Shown: positions 20,214 to 30,122, numbered from the stretch's first letter. The stretch: 64,000 bases of DNA from Hanleya hanleyi (GCA_036873755.1 JAVTVY010025294.1:46541-110540), one strand, 5' to 3'. A program made the numbers and translations. Notes: generated by a model not told the origin, from the letters alone.

Positions 20214-20822
20214 TTATTTTTGCAAGTACACGTGGTGGGTGTCTCCGGGAAAGATGCCGGTCCGTAGTCGAAGGTGGTCGGGGGTGGCTTGCTTGAGGTC
20301 GAAGAGCATATACCCGTGCTGAGGGGTTGTGGCATCTTTAAAGGCTTCCAACGCAAACGGTGTGCGGCCGGGATATATCTGTCTCGCCAGGTGCAGCAGT
20401 TGAGTGGTATCTCTCGGGTTTTTGAAGACCACCAGGTAGTGGGCATTTAAGCTGATGTTCCGATGTTCTTTGTTTTTACTGAACAGATTCTGCACAATGT
20501 AGATGATGCTGAGCCGTCGATGGTGGCTGCCTTTGGTAAAGAGTTGGGTGACCCGCGCATCTGTCTCCGCCATGAGATCATCCAGAACCACCAAGGTGTC
20601 GGGTTCCAAATCGGCCAGGTTGGGTAGGCCTTCCACGAACGTGATGTGGGGCATTGCTGCATACGCTGCCTGCCATTCTCCGTAACACCACACGACTCGG
20701 GCAATGGGTGGGGTGATCATGCTGTCGGCGTGTTGAAGGAGCTTCCGGACGAAGTGCGTTTTGCCGGAGCCCGTCGGTCCTGCGATGACGCAAGTGAAGG
20801 GATGCTGCCACCGAGGGTCCAT
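20214..20822 (-). CDS. Packaging ATPase of the Polinton (A32/FtsK-HerA type)
   Basis: A genome-packaging motor ATPase in the family. The 202-residue frame from ATG 20822 is intact. Walker A is GPTGSGKT at residues 15-22. Walker B is LVVLDD with Asp81-Asp82. A sensor-like IIYIVQNLF lies near residues 105-113. KNPRDTTQL and FDLKQATPDHLRLRTG segments complete the domain. Length is near the usual 200-240 residues. It lies between the membrane protein relic and the small basic protein. A related, badly decayed copy is at 25,740-25,985. Its openness beside broken neighbours suggests either recent inactivation or chance survival. Confidence 0.9.
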   Translation of the reverse strand: MDPRWQHPFTCVIAGPTGSGKTHFVRKLLQHADSMITPPIARVVWCYGEWQAAYAAMPHITFVEGLPNLADLEPDTLVVLDDLMAETDARVTQLFTKGSHHRRLSIIYIVQNLFSKNKEHRNISLNAHYLVVFKNPRDTTQLLHLARQIYPGRTPFALEAFKDATTPQHGYMLFDLKQATPDHLRLRTGIFPGDTHHVYLQK

Positions 20823-21252
20823 GGTTCGAGCTGTATGCGCTGTCGTGGTAACCCGCTCTTGTAAATTTCGTACGAGTGAACTGGAGTGGTGGTGGTGGGT
20901 ACAACGTCGGTCGTCGTTGTCTGTTCACTGTGAGGGATGAAATCCGGTGGGTCTTCAGACGTAGTGGGTGTGCTTGGTGTAGGTGTGGAGCTTGGTGTGG
21001 AGCTCGACGTGGCTTGTACACGCGGTGTGGTGGTGACTGGGCTCGATACGGGGTTGACTGGTGCTATCTGTAGACCGGTTTCACTGGTGGCTGGTGTTCT
21101 CAGTTGGTTAAGTAACGTGCTGACATAGGCTACGTCGTAAACACACCTCCGTACAACACACTCAGCAGGGTTAGCAGTATCACCACAAAGCCCACTTGCG
21201 CTTTGCGCGTTTTGGGAGACGCTGTGTTCAGAGGCAGCTGCTGTTTGTCCAT
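20716..21252 (-). pseudogene. Polinton membrane protein with Pro/Thr/Ser-rich tail, frameshifted
   Basis: ATG 21252 opens a 40-residue frame: a short MDKQQLPLNTASPKTRKAQ leader, then a hydrophobic segment (VGFVVILLTLLSVLYGG, about residues 20-36), ending at TAG 21130-21132. From about 21142 the next frame is open for some 140 codons. It reads AYVSTLLNQLRTPATSETG and then a long Thr/Ser/Pro-rich stretch, before running over the ATPase gene and stopping near 20716. A single indel near 21140 would explain the two pieces. A one-span membrane protein with a stalk-like domain is the reading I prefer. The function is unknown and the true C-terminus is uncertain. Confidence 0.5.
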
Positions 21253-21300
21253 AGCACTGTGGGCGGACGTGGAATGAAGGATGACGGCAGTGGTGTCTGG

Positions 21301-21307
21301 CTTTATA
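21301..21307 (-). promoter_or_regulatory. TATA box TATAAAG containing the integrase stop codon
   Basis: The integrase stop TAA (21303-21305) is inside this box, 49-55 bases before the ATG of the membrane protein. GCCAGACACC follows directly. Confidence 0.6.
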
Positions 21308-22375
21308 GTCGTTTCACCTGGTTGGCAGCGACCCAGGAATTGAAGGAACTGGGCCAGCCTTGCCATTTGACGAAATGAAACAGTTTGCCACGTCGACGTT
21401 CCGTTTTCAAAATCTGCTCCACCGTGTAGTAGTCTTGCTGTGGTTTTACGACAGGCTGTAATTCCGTCTCGTAAAACGTCCCTAGCAACGGTTCCCCTTG
21501 AAGATCTTCCAGTTCATAGACTCGCTGCTGTCGGTTTAGGCGCCGTTTAATCAGGAAGTGCTCATCGCTCCAGTTGGGCAAGTAACTTTTCTCAAATTGA
21601 CCTTTGACTTTACTGATCCGTACAGGGTCCCCGACCTTGTACACCTCCTTCGTCGTTCGCTGCGATTGCCTGGGATACAAGACACGCCGGACTTGGGCTT
21701 CATTGCGTTGGGTCACGGTAATGGGGGCTCTCTCTATACTCCGGTGATAGGCTCGATTGTAACCACTCACAAGTTTCGGGAGAACATCGATGTACCGCCT
21801 TGTATTCTTATAGGTGAAATATTTATACATGCGGCCTTTGAATGTCCTGTTGAACCTTTCCACCACGGAAGCCTTGGTCTCGTTGTACGTATGGAAGAAA
21901 AACACCTTCTGGGCTTTCAGAAACTGTTGGAACGGTCTGTTGAGGAATTCCGTGCCTTCGTCGGTTTGCAAATACAAAGGTTTGCGCCCGGCCTTGAAGA
22001 TGTCTTTGAACGCCGCTATGAGATTCGCCCCCGTTTTCGTCCGGATGGGTACCACCCACGCATACTTCGATATGATATCGATGCACGTCAAGATATACCG
22101 ATTCCCATCGTTGTGTTTGGCAAAGGCGCTCATATCGACCAAATCCGCTTGCCACTGGGCATCTATTCCTCCCACGATGACCCGGTTCCGTAGAAAATGG
22201 CGACGGACAGATCGATGTAAGGTATAGGTGTCTTGTTTTCTTAACCAATCTCGGACTTGGGCACGGTGTATCCCCTGGGGCTTGGCCGCTCGATAGAGAG
22301 CCGACAATGCACTATAGGCGCCGGACTGTCGGGACTGTAGTATAAGTTATCCAACACCTTCTCCCAGCGCTTCAT
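21303..22375 (-). pseudogene. Polinton integrase with chromodomain, N-terminal frameshift
   Basis: A retrovirus-type DDE integrase that inserts the element in related Polintons. ATG 22375 begins MKRWEKVLDNLYYSPDS, then a one-base indel at about 22320-22335 shifts the frame. The remaining 334 codons are open. In that part the catalytic residues are Asp55 (WQADLVDM), Asp116 (LQTDEGTEF) and Glu150 (ASVVERFNRT), with 33 residues between the last two. A GDPVRISKVKGQFEKSYLPN segment (SH3-like) and a chromodomain with DYYTVEQILK and FHFVKWQGWP occupy the C-terminus (about 290-334). The chromodomain probably targets insertion to modified chromatin. The TATA box for the next gene overlaps its stop. 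Confidence 0.88.
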
Positions 22376-22402
22376 GGTGACAAATGATGATGGACCCTGG
22401 CT

Positions 22403-22873
22403 CTATCGTTTATTTATAACGGGAATATCTTGGGCCGGAGTTTCTTTCTGATTTTCTTCGTTGGCTTCCACAGTGTCCATGGTAAATGACCAGTCCAACT
22501 CGTCTGATGACCGCTTGATAAGCACTTGATCCACATCTACCACGGCATCTTCCAATGCAGACCATAGATCAGGGTGAAGGGTAAAATGCACTGTACCTCC
22601 ATCTAGCCAAGCCAATTGAGCAAAGAAAGGGCCGCGTCGGATGTACACATCGTGACACAGGTGGATGAGGTCGCCGTCCAGTTCACCAGACAACACCCGT
22701 TTGAATTTGGTCCAGCCCTCTCGGGACAGACGAATATGAGCCGGGCACGGTTGTGTAGGGTCCGCATCACAGATGTCTCCCACCTCCTCCATGATATCGA
22801 CCTTATCCGCATAAACGTGCAAGAAAACCTCGGGGGTCAAGCTGAGATACGCCAGTATTATATGCTCCGTCAT
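22403..22873 (-). CDS. Small acidic protein, paralogue 1, PC4-like fold suspected
   Basis: 156 residues from ATG 22873. It is clearly paralogous to the gene at 22954-23433: both contain WTKFKRVLSGELDG, then (D/H)LIH, IYVYRGPFF or VYIRRGPFF, FTLHPDLWSALE or FTLDPDLWTAFE, and a RSSDELDW or RSSDELEW motif. The repeated pattern (a hydroxyl-rich strand, then gWtkFk, basic strands, and a helix with LW..l) resembles the PC4/YdbC single-strand-binding fold. That assignment is tentative. The last codons (VINKR-stop) encode the TATA box and poly(A) signal of the integrase junction. The frame is intact. A role in replication or transcription is speculative. Confidence 0.6.
   Translation of the reverse strand: MTEHIILAYLSLTPEVFLHVYADKVDIMEEVGDICDADPTQPCPAHIRLSREGWTKFKRVLSGELDGDLIHLCHDVYIRRGPFFAQLAWLDGGTVHFTLHPDLWSALEDAVVDVDQVLIKRSSDELDWSFTMDTVEANEENQKETPAQDIPVINKR
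22409..22418 (-). promoter_or_regulatory. Overlapping TATA box (TATAAATA) and AATAAA at the integrase start
   Basis: The minus-strand TATAAATAAACG lies inside the last codons of the preceding gene. TATAAATA at 22411-22418 is 36-43 bases before the integrase ATG. AATAAA at 22409-22414 could serve as the poly(A) signal of the preceding gene. Confidence 0.6.
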
Positions 22874-22910
22874 GGTCAGTACGTGAATGGTACCAGATTT
22901 GACTGTCTCT

Positions 22911-22920
22911 CGTATTTATA
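22911..22920 (-). promoter_or_regulatory. TATA box TATAAATACG of paralogue 1
   Basis: It lies 38-47 bases upstream of ATG 22873 and is followed by AGAGACAGTC. The same box and following string recur before the paralogue at 23481-23490, showing that the promoter was duplicated with the gene. Confidence 0.6.
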
Positions 22921-22953
22921 GGGAGAACCCCGTGAGATCAAAGGATCGGGTGG

Positions 22954-23433
22954 TCAAAGTCTAGCCGGGTAATCAATGGCATCGTCGTCTGGTTCATGGC
23001 TAGACATTTGTTCATTGGGTTCTGCTGCTGCTTCTCTCAGGGCACGAGCCCACTCCAACTCGTCTGATGACCGCTCGTCCGGTGTAAACAGCTGGTCCAC
23101 GATAGGCACCACTTTCTCGAAGGCTGTCCACAGATCGGGGTCTAGGGTGAAGCCTCGCGTAGGGTCTTGGTAGCGGCCCAGGCGTGGGAAGAAGGGTCCA
23201 CGGTATACGTAGATGGCATTGTCTATGTGGATGAGGTGTCCGTCGAGCTCGCCGCTCAACACCCGTTTAAATTTGGTCCAGCCGTCACGGTGTAGCGTAA
23301 CCGTATTCGATACGGTCTCAGCGGGCGACCAGCAAACATCTCCACGGTCTTCCACGAGGGTGACTTCATCTTCATAGACGTGTAACCCCACCCGGGGTGT
23401 AAGGGGAAGGATGGCTCGTAGGACTGGTGACAT
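22954..23433 (-). CDS. Small acidic protein, paralogue 2, PC4-like fold suspected
   Basis: 159 residues from ATG 23433. An upstream GTG extension to 23466 is not supported, because alignment with paralogue 1 begins at this ATG. Conserved blocks are LTPRVGLHVYEDEV, HRDGWTKFKRVLSGELDGHL, VYRGPFFPRLG, DPDLWTAFE and RSSDELEWARAL, followed by an acidic tail. Divergence from paralogue 1 is considerable outside these blocks, so the duplication is not recent. It is the outermost gene of the minus-strand array. The fold assignment is the same tentative one, and the function is unknown. Confidence 0.6.
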   Translation of the reverse strand: MSPVLRAILPLTPRVGLHVYEDEVTLVEDRGDVCWSPAETVSNTVTLHRDGWTKFKRVLSGELDGHLIHIDNAIYVYRGPFFPRLGRYQDPTRGFTLDPDLWTAFEKVVPIVDQLFTPDERSSDELEWARALREAAAEPNEQMSSHEPDDDAIDYPARL

Positions 23434-23480
23434 GCTTGATCCAATGACGAACGGTGAATGACACACACTCTGTCTGACCC

Positions 23481-23490
23481 TCGTATTTAT
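23481..23490 (-). promoter_or_regulatory. TATA-like ATAAATACGA of paralogue 2
   Basis: It lies 48-57 bases upstream of ATG 23433 and is followed by GGGTCAGACAGAG, resembling the string after the paralogue 1 box. Confidence 0.5.
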
Positions 23491-23494
23491 GGTG

Positions 23495-24120
23495 AGGTCC
23501 CACTGTCAATGCCATAGCGCCAGGGTCAATAGGGCGCAGACTATTGTGAGGCCAACCAGCCGTCGCTGGTTCCGGGAAACTAATATTTTGTGACACCTTC
23601 GCGAAAAAAATATTAACGAATGTGCATGAATTCATTTAAAAACTATTGTCGTTTAGCCATTTTGTTAATCTCACAGTTCGGGAGACTGAATATCCACAAA
23701 TTTACCGATAAAAGACGTATAATTCAACCTGTCACCGAAATTGTCATATATTGTCAAAATATAAAAAAATTGGACAAAATTCTTTCTTTCTTCCAATCAA
23801 GTAAGTGACTCTAAAAAGAACATTTTTAGGAAAAAATGACCACCGGTGTAACAGCTCCCATCCGGTGGAGCAGAGAAGTTTTTATATGACGTCTCGTAGT
23901 GGCGTTTGCTGGAATGTGTTGCTCTTTGAAAATGGCCCACAATTAATCCTTACCCGCCAGTGTAACATCACAGTCCATAGTGACGCCCCGATAATAAATA
24001 CAAACGAGAAATCAGCCGTAAATTTTACATTCGAAGCCCCAGTTCGTAACAACCGACATGTAATTCTAAAGCCGAACTCACTGATATGGTGACTTCAATT
24101 TTTGAAGGCCCCCAGGGCAA
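23495..24120. other. No gene seen; presumed right flank of the Polinton
   Basis: GC content falls sharply after about 23590. I could not identify the terminal inverted repeat of the Polinton here. No supported coding sequence or RNA. Confidence 0.4.
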
Positions 24121-24122
24121 CC

Positions 24123-24215
24123 CACAGGCCCTCAAAACAAGCGTGGGCGGTGGTATTAAGGTAAAGTATCGAAATATGGAGTCTCTATATATAACCCCAG
24201 GCTTTATATAGGAAG
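24123..24215. mobile_element. Partial copy of the 36810-36936 MITE
   Basis: It shares cacaggccc, caaaacaag, gggcggtggtatta, ctctatatataaccccagg (with c/t variants) and ctttatata in order with the complete element at 36810-36936. The right-end inverted repeat is not recognisable, so the copy is truncated or diverged. Confidence 0.65.
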
Positions 24216-24675
24216 GTGTGACACGCTCTTTGGGTGAATCGAGAAATAAACGTTTTACCTCCAAACAAAATACATCAGAGTATTCTACAAGTGTCACTCT
24301 ATAATTCCCGTCGTCAAATTAGTAAATTTTTGCATTTTTTACCTTTGCCGGGCGATTCAAAATCCAACGTAACTGTCCATCCATCCCGGCACACCAAGAT
24401 TATGGCGAGCTTTGTTATCAATTCTGATTGGTCAGTCGCGACACGCCTCCGGCAAAGAGGTTACACACTGATCAACTGCTTGTATGTACTGGAATGTTTA
24501 TACAAATGAGCGTCGATGGTACGTACTACAGCTCTTGTATGTTTTATCGTTGGGTTGGGCCGTTTTATCATGGGTTTAAGACAATATTTTTTTTCAAAAG
24601 CAAGTTCTTCAAATACAACTATAAAAAACATGTCGCGAAAATATACTTCAATATAAAGCACTGACAAATTACCTA

Positions 24676-24761
24676 AGCCTGGGACACAGCGCAGTGGTAA
24701 GATGCTAGGCTGCCGAGCGGCAGGTCGTGAGATCGAATCCCACCAGCGTCGAATTTTTTTT
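24676..24761 (+). mobile_element. tRNA-like unit with Pol III boxes and T-run (SINE head or tRNA pseudogene)
   Basis: An A-box-like agcgcagtggtaag (24688-24701), a B-box agatcgaatccca (24730-24742) and a run of nine T (24753-24761) are correctly ordered and spaced for Pol III transcription. The acceptor stem does not pair and the anticodon arm has a four-base loop, so it is not a functional tRNA. Confidence 0.5.
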
Positions 24762-25164
24762 TGGTCAATATCATTTTGTTTTTTGACAACCTGTATCAAT
24801 TTTACCGGTATATATTTAATAAAATTGTGGTAATATGTAAGAATTAAAACCTGCGGAGTGCCAAACACGGCACCGACGTACTAACAACGTGTTTTCCACC
24901 AATCGCAACTCGCCGATGTCATGTACGGAATGCCCTGGGGCGACGTGGGCCAAATGTAGCGGTCGCCATCTTGAAAACCGCCATTTTGGATGCACGTAGG
25001 TCCAACGTTGTACGGCCACCGGATAGTTGGATTGTTTACATTTTGCGACGGGTGATCTCCACAAAAATACTGTCGTAGCCCCAGGCATATAGTTCGTAAT
25101 TCTACGAGGGATAATCTCCACAGAAAATACTGGTTGTATGGTTCGTATGACTCAGTCATTTTTC

Positions 25165-25570
25165 TTTGACACCCGGACATCCCCGGACATCCCCGGAAAT
25201 GACATTTGACCCGGAAATGACGTCACCGAATGTGACCCTTGACCACAGAAATGCCCTTTCTCATCGGAAATGACGTCATCGAATGTGACCTTTGACCCGG
25301 AAGTGACCTTTGACCGGAAGTGACCTCAACCTCAATGATAACGATAATGAATTTCCACTTGATATACTACTTTTAACATTGAAATCACTCCATCGTACGG
25401 TCTTCTTTAGGGGCAGATAACACTTGCTGGGCCGTCACGTGACCGGAAGTGACCTTTGACTTGGAAATGATCTTTGACCCAGAAGTGACCTTTGACCCGG
25501 AAGTCAAGTCACCGGAAATGACGTCATCCGTGACGTCCGCGCCACTTGATCCACGTGACCTCATCAGCCT
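25165..25570. repeat. Composite repeat of TGACGTCA, TGACCTTTGACC and CCGGAAGTGA motifs
   Basis: Palindromic CRE-like TGACGTCA sites occur near 25218, 25271 and 25519. DR1-type TGACCTTTGACC occurs near 25288, 25300 and 25486, and ETS-like CCGGAAGT several times. They alternate in a degenerate repeat of about 20 bp. Related strings reappear near 26040-26110. Confidence 0.6.
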
Positions 25571-25739
25571 CACTTTCAGCCTCAAAAATAATAATGAATT
25601 TCCACTCTTCCTACTACTGTACACACATGCACATTTAACCCATATTATCCGCAAATAATTAGATGAAGGATCACCAACAGCAACAACAAGGATGACGTGT
25701 CTATCATTTTATTTTCCCCTCCGTCACAGAATACACAGT

Positions 25740-25985
25740 GTTGTACTTGACTGCATTTTGTCTCTGAGCTTTTTCAACACCACCAGGTAGTGGTCATTCA
25801 AACTAATACACGATGTAGATGAAGCTGAGCCGCCGATGGTGAATGCCTTGGTAAAGAGCTTTGTCATCCGAGCAACGGTCTCCACCATAAGGTCATCCAT
25901 GGCGACCAAGGTGTCCGATTCTCAGTCAGCCAGGGTGGGCAGCCCTTCAACAAATGTGACGTTGGGCATCATCAGTAGTATATAG
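25740..25985 (-). pseudogene. Decayed second copy of the Polinton packaging ATPase (C-terminal half)
   Basis: On the minus strand VTFVEGLPTLAD (stop) ESDTLVAMDDLMVETVARMT matches the Walker B region of the intact gene at 20214-20822. After a gap it resumes with LNDHYLVVLKKLRDK. An in-frame TGA, frameshifts and a missing sensor segment show it is dead. The flank at 25,680-25,735 (caacaaggatgac and a T-rich ttttcccctccgtcac) matches the inner arm end at 10,005-10,040. Confidence 0.7.
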
Positions 25986-26039
25986 AGTGGACATTTAGTC
26001 GCATTGACCTCTGACATTTGCGGCGGGTTAGCGGCGGGG

Positions 26040-26310
26040 TTAAAGGTGATGCACTTCCGATGACGTGACCGGAAGTGACCCCGGAGTGTATTTCACCGCG
26101 GCGAGGCGGTCATTTCCGGTGGTCACGCGGTCATGTCCGGTACCGTGGATAAGCCTCCGCGGATAAGTCCCTCGTCAATGTGAATGGGCTTCTAAATGAC
26201 GTCAATGTTGATGTCGCTTCACCGGAATCTCCGGGAATGTCAGTGAATCTTCGGCAATGTCCGGTCATCTGCGGAAATGTCCGGTTATCTCCGGAAATAT
26301 CCGGAGGGCA
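26040..26310. repeat. Degenerate CCGGAAATG/TCCGG repeat
   Basis: Units such as ggtcatttccggtggtcacg and catctgcggaaatgtccgg recur several times. They resemble 7385-7505 and 25165-25570. No gene seen. Confidence 0.5.
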
Positions 26311-28370
26311 GTTGACCTTCGTCGTCATTCCTACCCCTTCAAGGATATAGCTTCTGGGCTAGAAGGGAAATCTCCATGCATAGCAATACATGCAGCTAGA
26401 GAAGCCGAATCTAGGGCGAAGTCGCGTCAAAGGTTTACCGCGATGTCGTCCTCCGTATTTTACGTCGCGCGGCACTTTCTCAGTATCTCAGAAGGCTACA
26501 CGCGACGCGAAGGGCCACGTTGTGTTCAAAAATACCTTGTTAAATTAAAACGCGATTCACGAGTGACTGAATTGAACATCATGTTCAAATGGGTTTCTAA
26601 AGGTGACAATAGCTCGTGGCACCAGGTATGCGAGGCCAAAACACGGCATGCTGAAAATTACACATTTACATCGTTTCATGTACAGTTTGTTGTTTAAATT
26701 GAACAAAACATTTTTTCTACTGTTTATTTTGTTTTTTGAGTTAGGTGTCCTGCATACATGGTTTTTCAAGGTTTAACAAAGAGGGAAGAAAGGCGTCAAT
26801 TATTATCCGTTCCCTTGTAAATCTTTGTCCAGGTGATTTTAGGTAAGCCTAAGGAAAGTTTGTGCTGAACAAACTTTACGATCAACAAACCCAACACAAA
26901 CACTGTCGCTCTGAGTATTCTCGTGATAGCACACAAGTACGACATGCATCTCTCCTTCGTTTCAGAGTATTGGGGTTTATGTAGAGAACAGATATGCTTT
27001 CGGCAAGTTTCAGCAACTTGAGTGATAATAATGGCATATTCAGCGGAAGACGTAGCTCAAAATGTCCGTCAGAGGCGATGGAAGATACCAAATTATGATA
27101 AACTAATGGGCTTATTTACGTTTATATTGGAGACTGTACGTGGCTCTCATCTATTTACCTAAAGCATATACAGTTGCATCTACGTGGCATTTGTTCACCA
27201 TTCTGCTTTCTTTTCCCCTCATTCAGACTCCTCACGCTTCTTAAATTCAAATCAAATCCGAAGATGAGTCAATTCAAGGTCGGTTCGACAGTACTTGCCT
27301 TGGAAATTAGAAGCCCCCTCCCCTCGCCCTGCCAATCTATATGCAGTATTTAGAGTATTTGAGGTTCGGATAGAAAATCTTACAGAATGTGGATCAATGG
27401 TTATCGATTCGGGACGCATGTAGACAAGAGACGGAGACAATTACAAGTTAAGAAAGAGAGGGTCGAGTAGTATATAAATGTGATATTTATTATTATTGGT
27501 GGGATGGAGTAGATGGGGCGAAGGGTCGTAAATGGACCGTAAGTAGGGTTCACCGGTGACCTCGGACCTTGCATATTGGACACGGTGTGTATCTATGGCA
27601 TGTTGAAGTGTAGCCAGAGAAGAACACTGAGAGAAATTGTTATCTGTAACGTAATTAGTAGTAAAGAAAGCGCAGTTCGAACATGGATGTGTAAATGTGG
27701 GTTGTGACCCTGGGTGTAAAATGGGTATAGGTGGACCATACGTTATCCAAATATGTCGTGCTGTCTACGTTGACCGGTGACGTCAAGGTGCAACTTCGCA
27801 ATTTTCGTATGCGCATGAAGTGTTTGGGGCGATATGGGCCGTTCATGATCCAAATGTGGCGTATATGGTGTTGTTTTGAAGCTCTCGGTGTGTCAAATAC
27901 GACTGGAATGCTGTCCACGTTGACATGTGAATTGGTGGTGCACATACGCACTCGGGTTTAGTAGGGGAGAAACCACATTTGCCACTGCGCACTTGGGACT
28001 AGGCGCGTATATACCCTTAAGGGGTGGGCATATGGTCGTTGTACGTTGGGGATGGACCATGGAGGAAGAGAATAGTTCACATGACGGTGACATCATTAAC
28101 AGTAGAGAAAGCACAGAGTCGACCGGATGCACACTTGGATGGGTGAAAAGTACAGCCTTATCCACTGGCCCATAGAGGTGGACATGTTTCTAGTGAAGGT
28201 CATGGCGCAAATACTGTCGGATGAGGGAACCAGTTTATTTGGATTTGTCTGGGTCAGGTTCTGATGGGTGAACTGCGCATGAGAGCGACAGGGTGAGAGA
28301 CATTAGGGTTAAACAAATTCGAGAATCTAGACTCGGGCAGTTGCAGGCAGATATGAAATTATGTATCGGT
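26311..28370. other. No supported gene
   Basis: Open frames at 26257-26697 and 27655-27961 lack recognisable domains or splice context. The stretch 27560-28230 carries loosely repeated segments such as gtggaccatacgttatcc and cattggacacggtg, and may be old satellite sequence. Confidence 0.4.
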
Positions 28371-28374
28371 CTAT

Positions 28375-28495
28375 CGTGGTGAGTGAGTGAGTGAAGAACG
28401 AGTGAGTGATTGGATGAGTGAGTAAAGAACAAGTGGGTAAGTAAATGAATGAGTGAATGGGCGAGTGAGGTTCGAGTGAGTGTGTGAGTGATGAT
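28375..28495. repeat. GAGT-rich microsatellite
   Basis: Degenerate GAGTGAGT and AGTGAATG units run through this stretch. The minus-strand ORF across it is a by-product. Confidence 0.7.
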
Positions 28496-28499
28496 ATAT

Positions 28500-30120
28500 A
28501 CCTTTGTCCCCCGGGTTATAGGACTTATTACTGGAAATTTGCTTGAATATGTGTTAAATACGTTAATTTCTCTCCCCTTAATGGGGCTGATAAAAAAATA
28601 TGTATATAACCTTAAGACTTGTTGTCGATTCAACCAAGCATGGAGTACAGAATTGCTTGCCTGTAGGTTTACAGCCGGTCACCCAAAGAGACGGGTTATA
28701 TTTTGCTTAACTTCAAACCAATATTGAAGAAATTTGGCATCTATTTGTGGGAAAACTAAAGTAAACTATTCAGTAAATATTATATTTCCTGCTGGATTTA
28801 GGATTTTTAGTGATAGCTTCAATGCGACACCATGCACGCCACATTTGGATCAAGAAAGACCCATATCTCCCCGGAACACTCTAGTGCGTATCCGAAAATG
28901 CACTTTCTCTACTACACCTCGGCGGCGCATGTGCACTATGACTTCACCGGTCAACATGGACCACCAGTCATATCCTACACAAAGAGATCTCCAATACAAG
29001 ACCATGCACGACAAGTTTCGACCACGTATGGCCCACCTCATCCATTTTGTGAAATGTCAATCCCACTTACGGTCCATTTACGTCCCTTCGCCTCATTCCC
29101 TTCTCACGATTATTCAGATATCGATGTTTTGTATACTATTTCATCCTCATCCTTACCTAAACTGCAGATATGATCGAGAGTGGACGGTATATACAAGTTG
29201 GGATGAATGAACTATATTGGTGTTGTTGTTCCGGACGCAAGATGCAGTACTGGCATGGTGAATTGAAGATAGCGGTGTCTTGGAATTTCGCAGAACTATA
29301 ACTGATTTCAACACGTCTAACTTTCTGGGGCATTACCTATGTTGGAAACCATATACTTTATAACTGATTATCTGGTATACCGGTATATGATATACAACTA
29401 ACCATGACAGGATGTGTATCTGAAATAAGAATATTTCTCTCTCCGAATTACGACATGGGTGATTGTATATATCGAAAGCTTCACCGAACCGAATTTCCTA
29501 TCTCTTCACTCATCGGACCTGTGTCATTTGGGGTGGAGTGGGCGGGAGGCGGAAAGGGGGCAAGGTGGATTAGATCAGCCTGCTATAATCTTGGAGATAT
29601 GCTCCCATTGAAATCTTCAGTGGAGAAGGATTGAAGACAGAAAACCGATAACAGCCCGATTCTATTGACCAAATTAGTGCATACTTGACATTCATCCACG
29701 CAATTTGACAAGTGACAGGGGTGGGAGGCGGGGGGCGGGGCTAGACAGATTTCCAAATGACAAACAAGCATGGCTTATTTTCCAGATCACGTTTTGTGTC
29801 ATGCGTAGGACTATCAATAGCCGGCTGATAAACAATCAATATGTTATTGTTTGCAGCAAACATTTCATTCGTAGAGATCGAATTAGACGAAGAACTTTCA
29901 GGTTAGAATTTCAGCAGACCCGATATTACATGGTCAAAGGTTGAAGGTGTCCAAATGTAGGCCTGGCGTTTGCAATTAACCAATGTAGCCTGTACTTCCA
30001 GGATTACATGCGGTACGGACAATTAGTTTTCTTTGACACATACGTTAACTTTACTATGGTGTCCCTTACTGCAAGCGAAATATCTCATTCTAAATTTGAC
30101 AACTTCAGCGGTGCAAAACG
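28500..30120. other. No supported gene
   Basis: I see no domain, RNA or clear repeat except a degenerate satellite-like segment at 28830-29200 with cactttctctactacacctc and the gcgcatgtgcac string, weakly reminiscent of the GCGCATGCGC family. Confidence 0.35.
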
Positions 30121-30122
30121 TA

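Noticed and set aside
24676..24761. Functional tRNA gene
   Set aside because: Pol III boxes are present, but the acceptor stem does not pair and the anticodon loop is too short.
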